From NCBI GenBank assembly GCA_030674155.1, contig CM060318.1:84035622-84099621 (forward strand): a stretch of DNA of 64,000 nucleotides, written 5' to 3'. Shown piece by piece: positions 33,491-44,932 of the stretch. The DNA comes from Stramonita haemastoma (Eukaryota > Mollusca > Gastropoda > Neogastropoda > Muricidae). The translations under genes were made by a program, and so were the position numbers. Under the pieces are notes generated by a model. It was not told the origin of the DNA. It searched no databases and saw nothing but the letters and a program-made list of their open reading frames with translations. Numbering within the stretch: the first letter of the stretch is position 1; every line of letters starts with the position of its first letter.

Positions 33491-35958
33491 GGGTATGGGG
33501 GACAGGGATAGGATGCTCCCACAAGGGTGTATTTCATTTCATTATGATTTAATTTGTAGATCATGTAAGGTATACATGTTATATAATATATGATTGATTT
33601 TGTCTGATTCACAGTTGTACCGTTTTCTATGGATTGTTAAATTTTGACTAAATAATAAGTTAATAACAGTCTCGGTAGTCAGCGAGTTCTTCAGCTTGTG
33701 AAATATGTAGATATATATATATCAATCAGTGACTGTGTTACATGCTACGTAAGCTCATGAAATGTGTAGATATGTGTATCAATCAGTAACAGTGTTACAT
33801 GCTGTGTTAAACCTTCTGTGTACAGGTACCCAAAGACTTTGTGAGGATCATCCCTGTCCTTCTGGTCAGCTTAGTGCCTGGAGGATCAGGGGCCTTTCCT
33901 ATAGCGTGAGTGTCTGTCATGTGCAGCTTCTATTGTTTCTTAGCAAGTTATTTCATTTATTTTTATCTCTACATAATCATGTCAGGTTTTTTTTATTCTT
34001 TGAACTAAGTCATTGCATTATATTGATATCAATGTGATACTTGTATAAAAAGACCTTAAGATATATACAGAAAGAGAGAAAGAGATCTGTACAGTTGCTC
34101 TCTTTCAGTTTCACTTTTTCGCCCTTGGGGATGCCGGCGTCCTGTCAGTATGGATAGCATCCCCACCTTCTGGAAATTCTGTGCTAGGAATTCCCTCTTT
34201 TCTATCCCGTCATTGTTTCTGCAGGATTCCTTTTTCTTCCTTTACCTCCTTCTCTGTTTTCTTCTGTCTTGGTCCATTCTCCTGCCTTTTTTCCAGAATG
34301 ACTTAATAGATAACAGTTCTGTCCCCAGCATAAGTCCAATGCTCTGGGCCTGACTTAGGCGCTTAACAGCAGCACAACCCATTTTGGCTCTTATGACAGA
34401 CAACAGGTGTTGCCGTCTGAGCATGCATCAAAGAAGAATCTTCGAAAAAGTTTCACTTCTGTACTTTTTCCTAGATGTCACATAAACTTATAAACTCACC
34501 ATTTTATCTTATCAGTCACATCAACAAGTTTAGCCTTTGTAAAATAAATCCTCACAAGTGGCATACCATTTGTACAGGACAGGGTGTGTTGTTGTGCATT
34601 CCCCAGCTTAACACTCAGGGAGTCACCCAGAATGTGCACTCAACTCACTCATCCCACCTGGGAATCACTGTGAGATCACTGTGAGATTGAAACTGTACAC
34701 TGAATGAGAAGCTTGCGTGTATGACTGTTTTCAAGTACCTCGCCATATAGGCGGCCATACTCTGACTTCAGAGGAACGGGCTTTGTTCTCCTTACAGGTA
34801 TGTGTTTCCCCGGCTGTTGCTGTCCCACCATTTCTGGACGCAGCAGCAACGTCACGAATTCTGGCAGCGGGAGTTGAAGCACCGTCTGGAGCATCTGCAT
34901 CCCATCCTGGACAACATGCACCTGATGTCCCGACACATCGACGACAGCGCCATGGAGGACAGAGTCAACAACCTGGTCAGAAAGGTGAGCCATGGAGGAC
35001 AGAGTCATTAACCTGGTCAGAAAGGTGAGGCTGGCAGCATGGAGGACAGAGTCAACAACCTGGTCAGAAAGGTGAGCCATGGAGGACAGAGTCATTAACC
35101 TGGTCAGAAAGGTGAGGCTGGCAGCATGGAGGACAGAGTCAACAACCTGGTCAGAAAGGTGAGGCATGGAGGACAGTCAACAACCTGGTCAGAAAGGTAA
35201 GGCTGCCGGCATGCACTTGTGTGTGTCTGAAATCTAAGGTAAGTGTAAGGTAAGGCTGACTGCATGGACTTGTCTGTGTGTATGAAATCTAAGGTAAGTG
35301 CTAGGTAAGGCTGCCGGCATGCACTTGTGTCTGTCTGAAATCTAAGGTAAGTGTAAGGTAGGGCTGGCGGCATGGAATTGTGTGTGTCTGAAATCTAAGG
35401 TAAGTGTAAGGCTGGTGGCTTGGACTTGTGTCTGAAATCTAAGGTAAGTGCAAGGTAAGGCCGGTGGCATGGATATGTGTGTGTCTGAAATCTGCTGTTC
35501 TTGGTATGAACAAAAAAGTGTTTGACAGTGTTGGTTAGTTGGAAATCATATTATTTTGCTGAACAAAATGGTAAATGTTGTCAGATAAATATTGTAGAGC
35601 CTGTCAAAGTTTAGACTTTTTTCTTTTTTTTTGCACTGAGTGTGTGGCTGTGAATGAAGATGAGGATCAGATGTATTTTTCTTTTCAAAACTGCTTTCAA
35701 ATGGTAAAACATAGTGTAATAGTATTTTCTAAAGTTTCAAGAAAGTCCCATTTTCTTTTTGACTCCAAAACATATTTTGCCACAATGTAAAGATTTGTGT
35801 TTGGCAGGATTTAAAGCGAAAATATATGGATTCCATTTGATTTATTTTATCAAACAGAATACTTGATTTTCCTAAAACTTCATATCATAGAGTTGCTGTG
35901 TTTAACTGTGTGGGTGCAGATTTTTTTTTTGATTACCTTGTGTACTTAGGTAACAGTG

Positions 35959-35989
<31 letters not shown>

Positions 35990-36411
35990 TTATTTGTGTG
36001 TGTGGTATGTGTTTATGACAGGTGTGTGTGTGTGTGTGCATTAGTGTTTACTTCCATAATAAGGCCATGTCTGTATTTCTACACCAGCATGCCACAGAGA
36101 GATTATATTGTTTAGAGTTGTTTGTTGATGTGTTTTCAGTTGCGTCATTCAATACACCCCTCTGTGACTGACGTCCTGGAGATGAAGCCTCTCTTTCAGT
36201 CCTATCCCTACAACCTTGATCGCCTCTCCATTGCTTATGTGGTCAGTAACGGGAACACGGCTGTGGCTGTTGTTCATATGTTGTGGTTGTTGCCATCGTC
36301 ATTTGATATCTTGGCTTTTTAGCTGTTGTTATTGTCTTCAATGCTGTTGTCCTTTGACTCTTTTTGTATACATGTGTGTTAGTCTTGTTGCTGTTGTGAT
36401 GTCCTAGCTAT

Positions 36412-36462
<51 letters not shown>

Positions 36463-38545
36463 TTGCTGTTGTCCTTGAGGCTGTTTTAACTGGGGGGGGG
36501 GGGGGGGGGGTTGCATATTTAGTCTTGTTTGATGCTATTGTCTACTTCTAAAAGATTTAGTGTTTGGGACTCCGATATCAATCCTTTTTTTTTTTTTCAT
36601 TCCTTGGCTAGAATTCCAAGGTTCACCAGTGGTGAGATTTTGCATATGCAACCATTTGTACTCATCATTAAGGTAACCACATACTGACTAAAGGAAAATT
36701 CATACTCTATGGCACTGTTTACCATATAGAATCGAGTTTTACAAGACTCTCGTTTGAACTTGTCTTTTTTCTTAAAAGGTGAAAGCATTCTGGTAGGAAA
36801 CTGACAGGCTGATTTTAGGTTGTACGTTGACAAGAATTTCAGATTTCAGCCTTCAGTCATTCTGTACCATTCTTTATGATGAATTATTGTTTCAGCGTCA
36901 CCTGGGCAAACTGATGAAGATGTCGTTGCGGAGGCGATGGCTTCGCCACGACGCCATGTTGCTTCATTACACAGACATGGCCATGCTGAGAGAGGGCATT
37001 GAAAACATGGCAGACTTTGAATTGGAACGGGTAACTGACTTTTACATCTGTTGTCTGTTTTATTACAATTTGTACTGTTGAATGATGTGTGTTGGGATGT
37101 TTGGTAGGGTGGTGATGATTGTGATATTCATTTGTGGGAAGTAATGAGGTAAAATAAATATATTTATATTTTTTCCCTCCTAGATTAGAACATGTTTTCA
37201 TGTCTAAAGAAAATGTGTGGAGTTCTTTTTTTATGCATGGAGTTTGTCTTCTTTTTAATGAAAGACTTAGAAACCTAACATTGTGCTTCAGTAGTAGTTT
37301 TTGTGTGTAAACAAAAACTGGTTTGTCCAGGCCTGCTTCTGGAGAGGGCTGAACCCTATAGGACTGTCCCGAAACGAACGCATCACCTATCTCCGACACT
37401 GGACTGACATCAGCCAGACTGTGGATGGTATTGCAGCCTTCTCTTTCTTCTTAGGAGTAGACTGTGGGGTGGGATGTGTAGGGAATGTATTTCTTTTCAG
37501 GAACAGAAAGCATGTGAATAAAAGAAAGGTAGATTGATTTAGCACCTTGAGATGTGGAGCAGGATATGTTGTAGGGGACATTGTTTTTTTCTTGTCGGTG
37601 GAAGTGTGGAAAAAAACCAGGAGACTTATAGAATAGTCCTGTGATTGAAATTTGAACTGGTTTATAGCTGAGGAGTATTGAAGTTGTTTTGCTTTTGTCC
37701 TGATACAAGTTTGTATATTGATAGTTGCAGAGAGCTGGAAAGTGTTAAGAGTGGGGTTTGTTATGAAAGCAGCTGGTCAGTGCTAGCAGCTTTCATCATT
37801 GGGGGTGAAATATAGCCAAGGAATGTGTATTCCCAAAGTTTGTATTTGTTTATTTAGTTTGTTTTGGTTTTGATTGATTTTTTTAATGCCTCACACATGT
37901 AACCTTCCATTACTGTTATTTTCATGCCATCCATTCTAAAAGACCATGCACTGCTGTTGGATTATTTTTGTGATGTTCAGCATTACCTGTCCTGACCTGA
38001 CATGATAATTGGTATAAACTCAGTGCCTACAGGCGCAGCAGATACCTTCAGCTGGCCCAAATCAAATCAAATTCTTTATTTCAAGGATATTAAGTAAGCA
38101 CCCATGTGCTTTTTTACATCCAGTCTCCGCCCTTAGGGACACATCATGATATATTTTATTTTAATTTTATTTTATCTATCTTATTTTGAGGATAATGGAA
38201 TAAGCACTCGTGTGCTTTTTTTTATGTCCAGTCCCTGTGTGTATGCAGTTTTGTCAATTTTGTCATTAATTTCATTTACTTGGAATCAAAGAGTAGTGGA
38301 GGAAAAACACTACTACTCCTCCTCTACTTTTTCCTCCACTACTCTTTCCTCAATAATTTCATTATTTATTATAAAAGAAGGCAGTGTGATGTGTTGGTGT
38401 TGGTGCGCTGTGTGCAGAGAACAGTGCGTCCCTCTTGCTGCACCTGCCTCTGCTGTTTGCCTTCTGCCAGCCCACCAACCGAGAGCTGATGGGGGGATGG
38501 AGGCACCGCTTCCGCATCCACCGATCCTCCGGCCCCTCCTCGTGA
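30633..38545 (+). CDS. LETMD1: LETM1 domain-containing protein 1, nine coding exons, complete
   Basis: Coding exons are 30633-30718, 31873-32027, 32958-33070, 33826-33905, 34798-34984, 36140-36241, 36896-37030, 37331-37427 and 38418-38545. All introns are GT-AG with matching phase, giving 360 aa, which is the usual length of the vertebrate protein. The start is in good context (A at -3, G at +4). The N-terminus (RRVLSIAFRDF) is basic and amphipathic, as expected of a mitochondrial presequence. A hydrophobic segment lies around residues 119-145 (VRIIPVLLVSLVPGG), followed by YVFPRLLLSHHFWT and a LETM1-like ribosome-binding-type domain to the C-terminus (FWRGLNPIGLSRNERITYL, then HLPLLFAFCQPTNREL). 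LETMD1 is a mitochondrial inner-membrane protein linked to mitochondrial structure and translation. Oddities: exon 3 follows a 69-nt GT tract, exon 5's end and donor are tandemly amplified, and exon 5's presumed branch point lies in an interspersed repeat. Confidence 0.95.
31543..31725 (-). mobile_element. SINE, 5' truncated (54645 family), LETMD1 intron 1
   Basis: The tail at left reads TTATTCTTTATATCGAGGAT, then TCCAGTCCCCGTGTGTATGC and GCACACGATGGCCTACTCTT, ending near ATGTTCTGCACAAGG. The head is missing. Confidence 0.75.
32194..32258 (+). repeat. (GT)n microsatellite, LETMD1 intron 2
   Basis: About 32 GT units; a shorter interrupted GT run follows at 32334-32380. Confidence 0.95.
32545..32629 (+). 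repeat. (TC)n microsatellite, LETMD1 intron 2
   Basis: About 41 TC units after a GTCT run. Confidence 0.95.
32872..32940 (+). repeat. (GT)n tract abutting the LETMD1 exon 3 acceptor
   Basis: A 69-nt uninterrupted GT run ends 16 nt before the acceptor AG (32956-32957), with only CATGCCTCTGTATGTAG between. Confidence 0.95.
33216..33488 (+). repeat. (GT)n arrays, LETMD1 intron 3
   Basis: GT runs at 33216-33282 and 33403-33488 with interrupted GT between, preceded by a (T)15(G)15 junction at 33099-33130. Confidence 0.95.
34125..34440 (+). mobile_element. Unclassified interspersed repeat (family D) in LETMD1 intron 4
   Basis: Same family as 17365-17645: CAGTATGGATAGCATCCCCA, TTCTGTGCTAGGAATTCCCT, CCATTCTCCTGCCTTTTTTC, GCTCTGGGCCTGACTTAGGC, CTTATGACAGACAACAGGTG. 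A short reverse relative lies at 43610-43700. It is followed by a copy of family C at 34590. Confidence 0.65.
34590..34776 (+). mobile_element. Unclassified interspersed repeat (family C) abutting the LETMD1 exon 5 acceptor
   Basis: Clearly homologous to 42898-43075 (GCATTCCCCAGCTTAACACT, CACCCAGAATGTGCACTC, CCCACCTGGGAATCACTGTG, TTTTCAAGTACCTCGCCATA, GCGGCCATACTCTGACTTCA). Its right end is only about 20 bp from the acceptor AG at 34796-34797. A CTGAC branch-point-like motif (34762-34766) lies inside it. Confidence 0.75.
34951..35198 (+). repeat. Tandem array of the LETMD1 exon 5 end plus splice donor (6 units)
   Basis: The last 34 bases of exon 5 (CATGGAGGACAGAGTCAACA to CAGAAAG) and the following GTGAG donor are repeated at about 34951, 34991, 35039, 35078, 35126 and 35165. 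Spacers alternate (about 6 bp and 14 bp), so the higher-order unit is about 88 bp. Alternate units carry GTCATTAAC instead of GTCAACAAC. Only the first donor (34985) keeps the reading frame open into exon 6; use of the second brings in a stop. Confidence 0.95.
35191..35494 (+). repeat. Second minisatellite in LETMD1 intron 5, rich in donor-like sites
   Basis: There are about six diverged units of roughly 45-62 bp built from GGCTG, then GGCATGCACTTGTGTGTGTC, then TGAAATCTAAGGTAAGTG. It directly continues the exon 5 donor array. Most units contain one or two AAG/GTAAG motifs that match the 5' splice-site consensus strongly. Confidence 0.9.
36590..36700 (-). mobile_element. SINE 3' fragment (GGTTCACCAGTGGTGAG tail group), LETMD1 intron 6
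   Basis: The plus strand reads CCAAGGTTCACCAGTGGTGA, GATTTTGCATATGCAACC and AAGGTAACCACATACTGACT, matching copies at 5065, 44785 and 52935. Confidence 0.7.
38060..38260 (-). mobile_element. Two retroelement tails in tandem, LETMD1 last intron
   Basis: CAAATTCTTTATTTCAAGGA with AAGCACCCATGTGCTTTTTT, then TATTTTGAGGATAATGGAAT with AAGCACTCGTGTGCTTTTTT. Both match the 3' tail of the SINE at 54645 in reverse; the bodies are cut off. Confidence 0.7.
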
Positions 38546-39814
38546 CCTCCGCCTCACCTTCCTGCTGTTCAAGGCTTTTTCTTTTCTGGGGGGGGGGAGG
38601 GGGGTTATTCTGTCGGCCTTTTGGGTTTTTCTTTTTTTTTTTATAGAAAGTCTTTCAGTTGCTATCGAAATTGCATAAGCTATGCCATTGTATTTTGACT
38701 GATCAGACATTGAAGAATGTGCAAACCTCTGTGTGCGTGCGTGCGTGAATGCGTACATGCCTGCATGTGTTCATGTGTGTGTATGTGTGAATGTCCTTGC
38801 AGTCATTTGACAGCATGAATGCATGTATGCTCCATTCTGATGTGTGAGTATGTAGTGCGATTCCTTTCCTCTTGCAGTATACGTTTTGTTGAATACTGCT
38901 TTCTTTTTTTCTGGTTTCCATGCAGTTCTATGGTGTTTACACTGGTACTGAGGTGATCATGAGCATAGGCATAAATTATGGATGATTCGACTTGTGTGGT
39001 TTGTTTTAGTCATTGCAGTTAGACAGACTGCTGAGAATGAGAGGCTAGTCAATTTTGACATATCATAGTTTTAGATTCATTAGGAAGGATGCAAAACTGT
39101 CAGGGGCTTGATATCATTTCTTCAGGAACTACAGAAAATATTCCAACCATTCCTCTTCTCAGCCTATCCAAAACCAGTTTTTTAAAGCGGTTTAAACTGC
39201 TGTATTTATAAGTTGAAAGATCTATGAGGAGAGTTTTCTTGTGCCCTTGCTCAAAGCTTGAAAAGATTATGGGCTTACTACTAGGTAGCATAGCCTGTAC
39301 TGTACATGTTTGCTTCTGCTTCTAATGGTTTTGGTTTTGTGTAAGAGAATGTAGTTATTGAAGATTTTTTTTCCATTTTCAACAAGCATGTATAACATAA
39401 CATCTGACTTGCTTTTAGCTTTTGTTCAAGCGTAATGTTTAGATGTGTGACAAGATGATCTGGTCTGTGGTGAAGCATCTGTTCATTTTAAGTCTTGTGA
39501 CCTGTAGTTCAAAACTGTGATCTCAGTGGACACTGGTGGTGATTGAAGAGCTGTACTTCAGACTCCAGGGTGACTGGAGTCAAGGAGGGGAGGTAAGCCT
39601 GGAGTAAATCAATGCCAAGCAGACGACAAGTTGTTCTCTCTGCATTGCCTGAAACACGTTCTCTGTCTTTATGCTCTTGTTATTCATGTGCCTAAACATG
39701 TGTGTATGTGTTTATTGTTCATATGTAACCTTCAATGTACATAATGTGAATGAATATTTGTTCATAATTGCCTCTGTGTGTGTGTGTGTGTGTGCGCGTA
39801 TGTTCCTTCACCTT

Positions 39815-40790
39815 CACCTATCCATAGTCGCTTGGACCGTGGGGGCACAAATGAAGATTTTGCAGCCAGCTTCCTCCGCTCTCTACAGTCCTCTGCTTTC
39901 TGTAGCAAATCATTCCACTTATGTCCAGTCTACTCTCTGATGTTGTCTTTCCATCGTTTCCTCTGTCTGTCTCTTCATCTCCCTCTTTGTACTCTTCCCT
40001 TTGGGACAGTCTTGGCCAATCCAGATGTTTGTTTGATGTGCCCATACCACTTTAGTTGGCAATTTTTCACTGAAGTCAGGAGCTCTTTATATGATCCTTT
40101 TATTCTGGTTTTTACTTCTTCATTAGTGATGTGATCCCTGCATGAGATACCAAGAAGTTTTCGAAAGTATCTCTTCTCCATTGCCTGTATCCTTCTTTCA
40201 ATGTCTGCTGTTATGGTCCACATTTCACCTGCGTACAAAAATATGGACATGATCAGGGAATGCATCAGTCTGATCTTGAAGCTGATGGCGATGTTCTTGT
40301 TGTTCCAGAGGACTTTAAGTCTGGTCATTGCAGCTGTGGTCTGGGCTCTCCTGGAGAGAATTTCAAGTTTTGATTTTTCATTCGATACTATAGCTCCCAG
40401 ATATTTGAAGCAGTGGAGGTTCCAATTTTCTTGCCATCTATAATCATGTCAGTGCTGATGCCATTGGCACTATTTGTCATCAGTGGGTTTTCTCTGCTCT
40501 CATGTGCATGCCATATGCTGAAGAGGCTTCATCAAGGTGATTTACCAGACTGACTAGCTCTTGCTCTTCTCCATCTAGGCCGTTGAAGTCGTCAGCAAAA
40601 CGTAAGTTTATGATTCTCCTGCCTCCAATGCTGACTGTTCCCTCATGATTTTCAAGTGCATCAGTCATTACTCTTTCTAAGAAGATGTTGAAGAGGGTGG
40701 GAGAGAGGCATACATTCTTGGCACACTCCAATTGTGATTCAGAACCAATCTCCTATGTTGTTGTCATAGTGGACTGTGCTGGTTGCCTTG
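39815..40790 (-). mobile_element. RTE-like LINE remnant, third copy
   Basis: Minus-strand frames contain FNIFLERVMTDALENHEGTV, SIGGRRIINLRFADDFNGLD and YGMHMRAEKT. After a frame break come IFLYAGEMWTITADIERRIQ and NCQLKWYGHIKQTSGLAKT. The FADD active-site motif is preserved, but the frame is broken near 40440-40480 and the 5' part is missing. It lies downstream of LETMD1. Confidence 0.85.
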
Positions 40791-42897
40791 TTATAAAGGT
40801 ATTCTATGGTTCTGATCAGGTTGGCATACGTACATACATGCAAATGTCTATGACAAATGTTTTCTCCATCGAACACTAAATGTTTTCATTCTTATCATTG
40901 TAAAATAATTTTTTTAAAATAGATAATGGCTTTCTTGTTTCTCTTCCAGTTCTAGGAATAAAGAACATACTCCAATTTTTGTTGTTGACATTACAAATTC
41001 TTGCTGCAGTGATCTTTGATGCACACAGTGAAATTATTACTGCAATATGGTTTGGTGTGTTTAGTCCTTGCAACATGACAAGATGTACATTGTTATTATT
41101 CAGTTGTTAATATTACTTTTGTACATAGTACAGTTTGTGATCTTTCTCCTATATGTTTTGTGATATTGATTTATTGTATTTCCTCTAATGCTTACAGTGT
41201 AGTCACGTTCAGTATTGTAAATAACAGTATGCTTTTATTAAGGTGGTAGTGTGAAGGCACTGTTCTGGTTTTCAGTATTGATGACTGATATTAGTTCTCA
41301 GCTAGAATTCATGTTGCACAGTCTGGAAAGAAAGTTTTAATGCAACATCATGTAATGAAACATTGTATGAGGTGTGTCTAAACCCTTTTTTGTTTGTTTT
41401 TCTGCTTTTGTTGTTGCTGTTCTTGTAAAGAGTTGTGTTTGTTTATACATTTATCAAGGTTATTAAAGACTGCAGTCATTGCAATTCTGCTTTAATACAT
41501 TTTTAAATGTAAGTTTGAATATTACTTCCACAGTAACTTGGATTAATGGGCATTTGTGTATTTCTAGTGGGTGTGGGAAGTGCTCAGGGTATGTTGTCTG
41601 GTAATTCTGTGCTTAGAAGTTTCCTTCCTTTTTTTTGTCTGTCTTTGTTTGTTTTCTTTGAAATTTCTGTCATCTTTCTTTACCAATTTTCTGGTTTACA
41701 GATTCAGCCAGTTTTTTTTATAATGTAAATCCTATCTTTAAAGTTGTTTTTTCTGTGATAGTGAAAACCTTTGATATATTGACATTAATATTTTTATTCA
41801 TCTTTGGTTGGGGGAGTTTTTTGTATAAGTTTGAGTAAATCTGATCATATCATTTGTATGAAGTTTGGTTTGGGGGGGGGGGTGTTGATTTTTTTTTTTG
41901 GGGGGGGGGGGGGGGGGGGATGGTGGTTGAATTTGTTCTTTTTTTAAGAAGATGGTATAAAAGCCTATACCAAGTGCACATTTTTGTTGTACTGGTTGAA
42001 ATCTTTAGTGCATTCCCTACCTTTCCTTGTCAGTTTAACAAAGAGCCTGAGCTATGACCTGGACCTCAGGCCAGAAAAAGAAGTACTAATAGACCTGGAA
42101 ATCCACAGTTATTTATAGAACTGCACTATTGTAGTATACTGAGGGCTATGGCCATCAAAACTCCCATGGTTTTTTTTTAGAAATGGTACTTCAGTTCATG
42201 GTTGAAATTGGTGAAATATCATAAGAAATCCAGAAAACAAGATGTTTGAAAGCTTTCAGCCTATGGCATAAAACAATAAAAGCATTATGTCTAGGGAAAT
42301 CCAGGATTTAAAAAAAAATTCTTCTTGTTATCTTGGTTTGGATCATTTGTATAGACTTGGTAAGTTGATTGGGTTTGTTTTTGTTTGTTTTTTTTACTTT
42401 ATTTTGTTTTCTTTTAATTTTAATGCAAAAAGTAACCCAATAAAGAGCATCGCAGTACTAAGCAGCAATAAGAAAGCCAATGACAGCCGGTGATCACAAG
42501 CAACAATAAGCACAACAAAAGCGTAAAATGACATCTGTTACTGTTTATCTTTAAGATTTATTGTTGCTGTTGCTGCTGCTGCTGTTAATTGCTGTCGTTG
42601 TAGTCAGTTATCATCGCCCTCGTAAGTTGATAAGTTAATCTCAGCAGGCATATACAGAAGGGCTAGTGAACATCTGAGTCTTGGGATAGCTGTACCTGAT
42701 TTAGCAGAATAATTTTAGTGCTGCATTTTCAGAATAGTGTACAAACTGAAACCTTGTCTGCATAAAAGTAAACTTTGGAGAATAGAATAATTTGAATTAA
42801 GGTGGCTCTCTTCCCTGTATAGAGTTTACCCTGCTCAATTTTCTGCACTTTTCTGGAAAATGTTTCAAAGTTAAAGAAATGCTATATGTTGTTGTTG

Positions 42898-43075
42898 TTG
42901 TGCGTTCCCCAGCTTAACACTCCAGGGGTCACCCAGAATGTGCACTCTGACTCACTCATCCCACCTGGGAATCACTGTGAGTTTGAAATGCACACTGAAT
43001 GTGACACTTGCTTGTTTGGCTGTTTTCAAGTACCTCACCATATAGGCAGCCATACTCTGACTTAAGAGGATTTTT
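42898..43075 (+). mobile_element. Unclassified interspersed repeat (family C)
   Basis: Second copy of the repeat described at 34590-34776, in the spacer between LETMD1 and CSRNP. Both copies are in the same orientation. The left boundary follows a (GTT)n run. Confidence 0.75.
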
Positions 43076-43429
43076 TCTGCTTTAAAGGAGAGTGCAGTTT
43101 ATTTTAAGAGCTTGTCATGGCTGAAGGCAATATCAAACATCATTTTACAACTTATCAACATTTTGAGTGTAAGCCTTGGCAATTAGCTGACATCAATAAC
43201 TGACACAATTTTTACCAGGGCCAGAAATGCTGTATCACTTAGGGAGGTTAAAAGGAAGAAGTTGGATTGCGGTAATGTGTGTGCCTTCTACCTAAAACAA
43301 ATCCACAGGATTTCGTCAAATTTTTCTTTGTTATCTTCTCCTCTTTCTATGTTTTATTTTAAATTTGCTGCTTTTGTAGTTTTTCTTGTTATTATTGTTG
43401 AACCATATTATTGCACTGCATATGATGAG

Positions 43430-43575
43430 AATTACAGGCATTTAAAACAAGAGTATGCTTTTCCTCAAACCCTGAGAAAGGCAGAACAGAGAGAGGAATG
43501 GAGGGAACTGGTTGTCAAGTTTACAGGGGTGCCTCCACAGTCGCCAGACTAAGGGACAGATGAATAAATATAGAT
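43430..43575 (+). mobile_element. C-terminal end fragment of an RTE-like LINE
   Basis: The plus-strand translation around 43470-43550 (KAEQREEWRELVVKFTGVPP) resembles the very C-terminus of the LINE remnants at 29.2 and 39.8 kb. It is followed by a stop and an AT-rich GATA-type tail. Only the last ~50 codons survive. Confidence 0.55.
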
Positions 43576-44784
43576 AGATGCTTTTCCTGCTAATCCCTGA
43601 ACATACAGTGAAGAGACTTTCCAGAAGGTGGGGATGCTGTCTATACTGACAGGCCTTGGCATCCTCACGGGAAAAAGCAATGCTTCTGGAATACTAGCTG
43701 GCACAGTGAGCGGATTTTGGCAAGCGTGATGGCGCCTTTGCAAAAATGTGTCAAGCGGCTGTCTGTCAGTGACAGTCCCCACAGTTCTTTCTGCTGCAGT
43801 GAGCATGCGTGCAGCAGCCTTGTGTGATTGAAGTCCCCAATAGAGTACTCATGGTAGCACTGCAACAAACACATGTGCTGAGATTGTGGTGTGATCAGAA
43901 GGCAGCTAGAAAGCAGAAAGGTTATGTGCCTCTATGAGTGTTTCTCGCAGGTTTCTTTTATGTACACTTTGATAGATAGATAACTGTCACACTGCTAGTA
44001 TATATATGAATAGTGTGGAAGGTGCTAAAAGGCCATTACTGTAGGGAATGCAATAATGCCTTCTGTAATGTGTTTCCATTAACCAATTGTATTTTAGATT
44101 TTGGGTGGGTTTGTTTGGAGGGGGGGGGGGGGGGGGGGGGCTGTATTTTAGGTTTTTCTTTTGTTACAGATGCCATTTTTATTCAGTCATGGGGAATCTT
44201 CCATTTCAATCATTTTGCTCATTTAACAATGCTACTCATTTGAAACCTTGTTTCCTGTGTCAGTATTTTATTTCAGGTTTTCAGGTTTTTACAATGATTT
44301 TCACATATAGACTTTCATTTGTACATTTATCTTCATATGCTATAGACTACCCTCTTTCACCTTATTCTCATAATGGTTGTGGTTACTTAGTGTTAGGTTA
44401 GTGTTAGGTGAAAACAGATCATTTTAAACAGGGAGATTTTGTTTTGACTGATTCTAATTAAAAAGCTTGGGGCTATGATCTTCAATTGTAAAACATTTGT
44501 TGAAGTTGAAATTTCCACTTTAACTGGGTCTGAAGAATCTGTGTATGTTGATTATTATTTTTATTTATCAATTTGTGAATTACAGAAGTCATTTATATTT
44601 TTGGCGTATATATCAAGTGCTTTTTCGTGTTGTTGCCTCAGCTTTTGCATTTGTTCACAATGTGTTGGGCTTATTGTTGTAATGAAGAACTTGCTCTTGT
44701 TCCTGTAACATGCTGAGCTTATTGGTTCCAGATGTACTTGCTCTTATATATATATATATAAAAAAAAAAAAAAAAATTTTCCCC

Positions 44785-44890
44785 CATTCCTCGGCTGTAG
44801 TGTGAGGTTCACCAGTGGTGAGATTTTTTAACATGCAGCCATTTTTGCCCACCATTAAGGTGGCCCTATTCCGACTCCAGGGATACTTGT
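44785..44890 (-). mobile_element. SINE 3' fragment (GGTTCACCAGTGGTGAG tail group)
   Basis: The plus strand reads CCATTCCTCGGCTGTAGTGT, GAGGTTCACCAGTGGTGAGA and CATGCAGCCATTTTTGCCCA. The younger SINE at 44933 landed just beyond it. Confidence 0.7.
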
Positions 44891-44932
44891 ATATGAAAGA
44901 CTTGTAAATAAACTGACACTTGTTCAAATAAG

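Noticed and set aside
34676..35167. 163-codon minus-strand ORF with internal repeats as a repeat protein
   Set aside because: It is the shadow of the LETMD1 exon 5 donor array; the repeats come from the minisatellite.
43262..43552. 96-codon ORF with a hydrophobic, signal-like middle, as a possible secreted peptide gene
   Set aside because: Its C-terminal part matches the end of the LINE remnants elsewhere in the window, so it is most likely a chance fusion of LINE sequence with upstream DNA.
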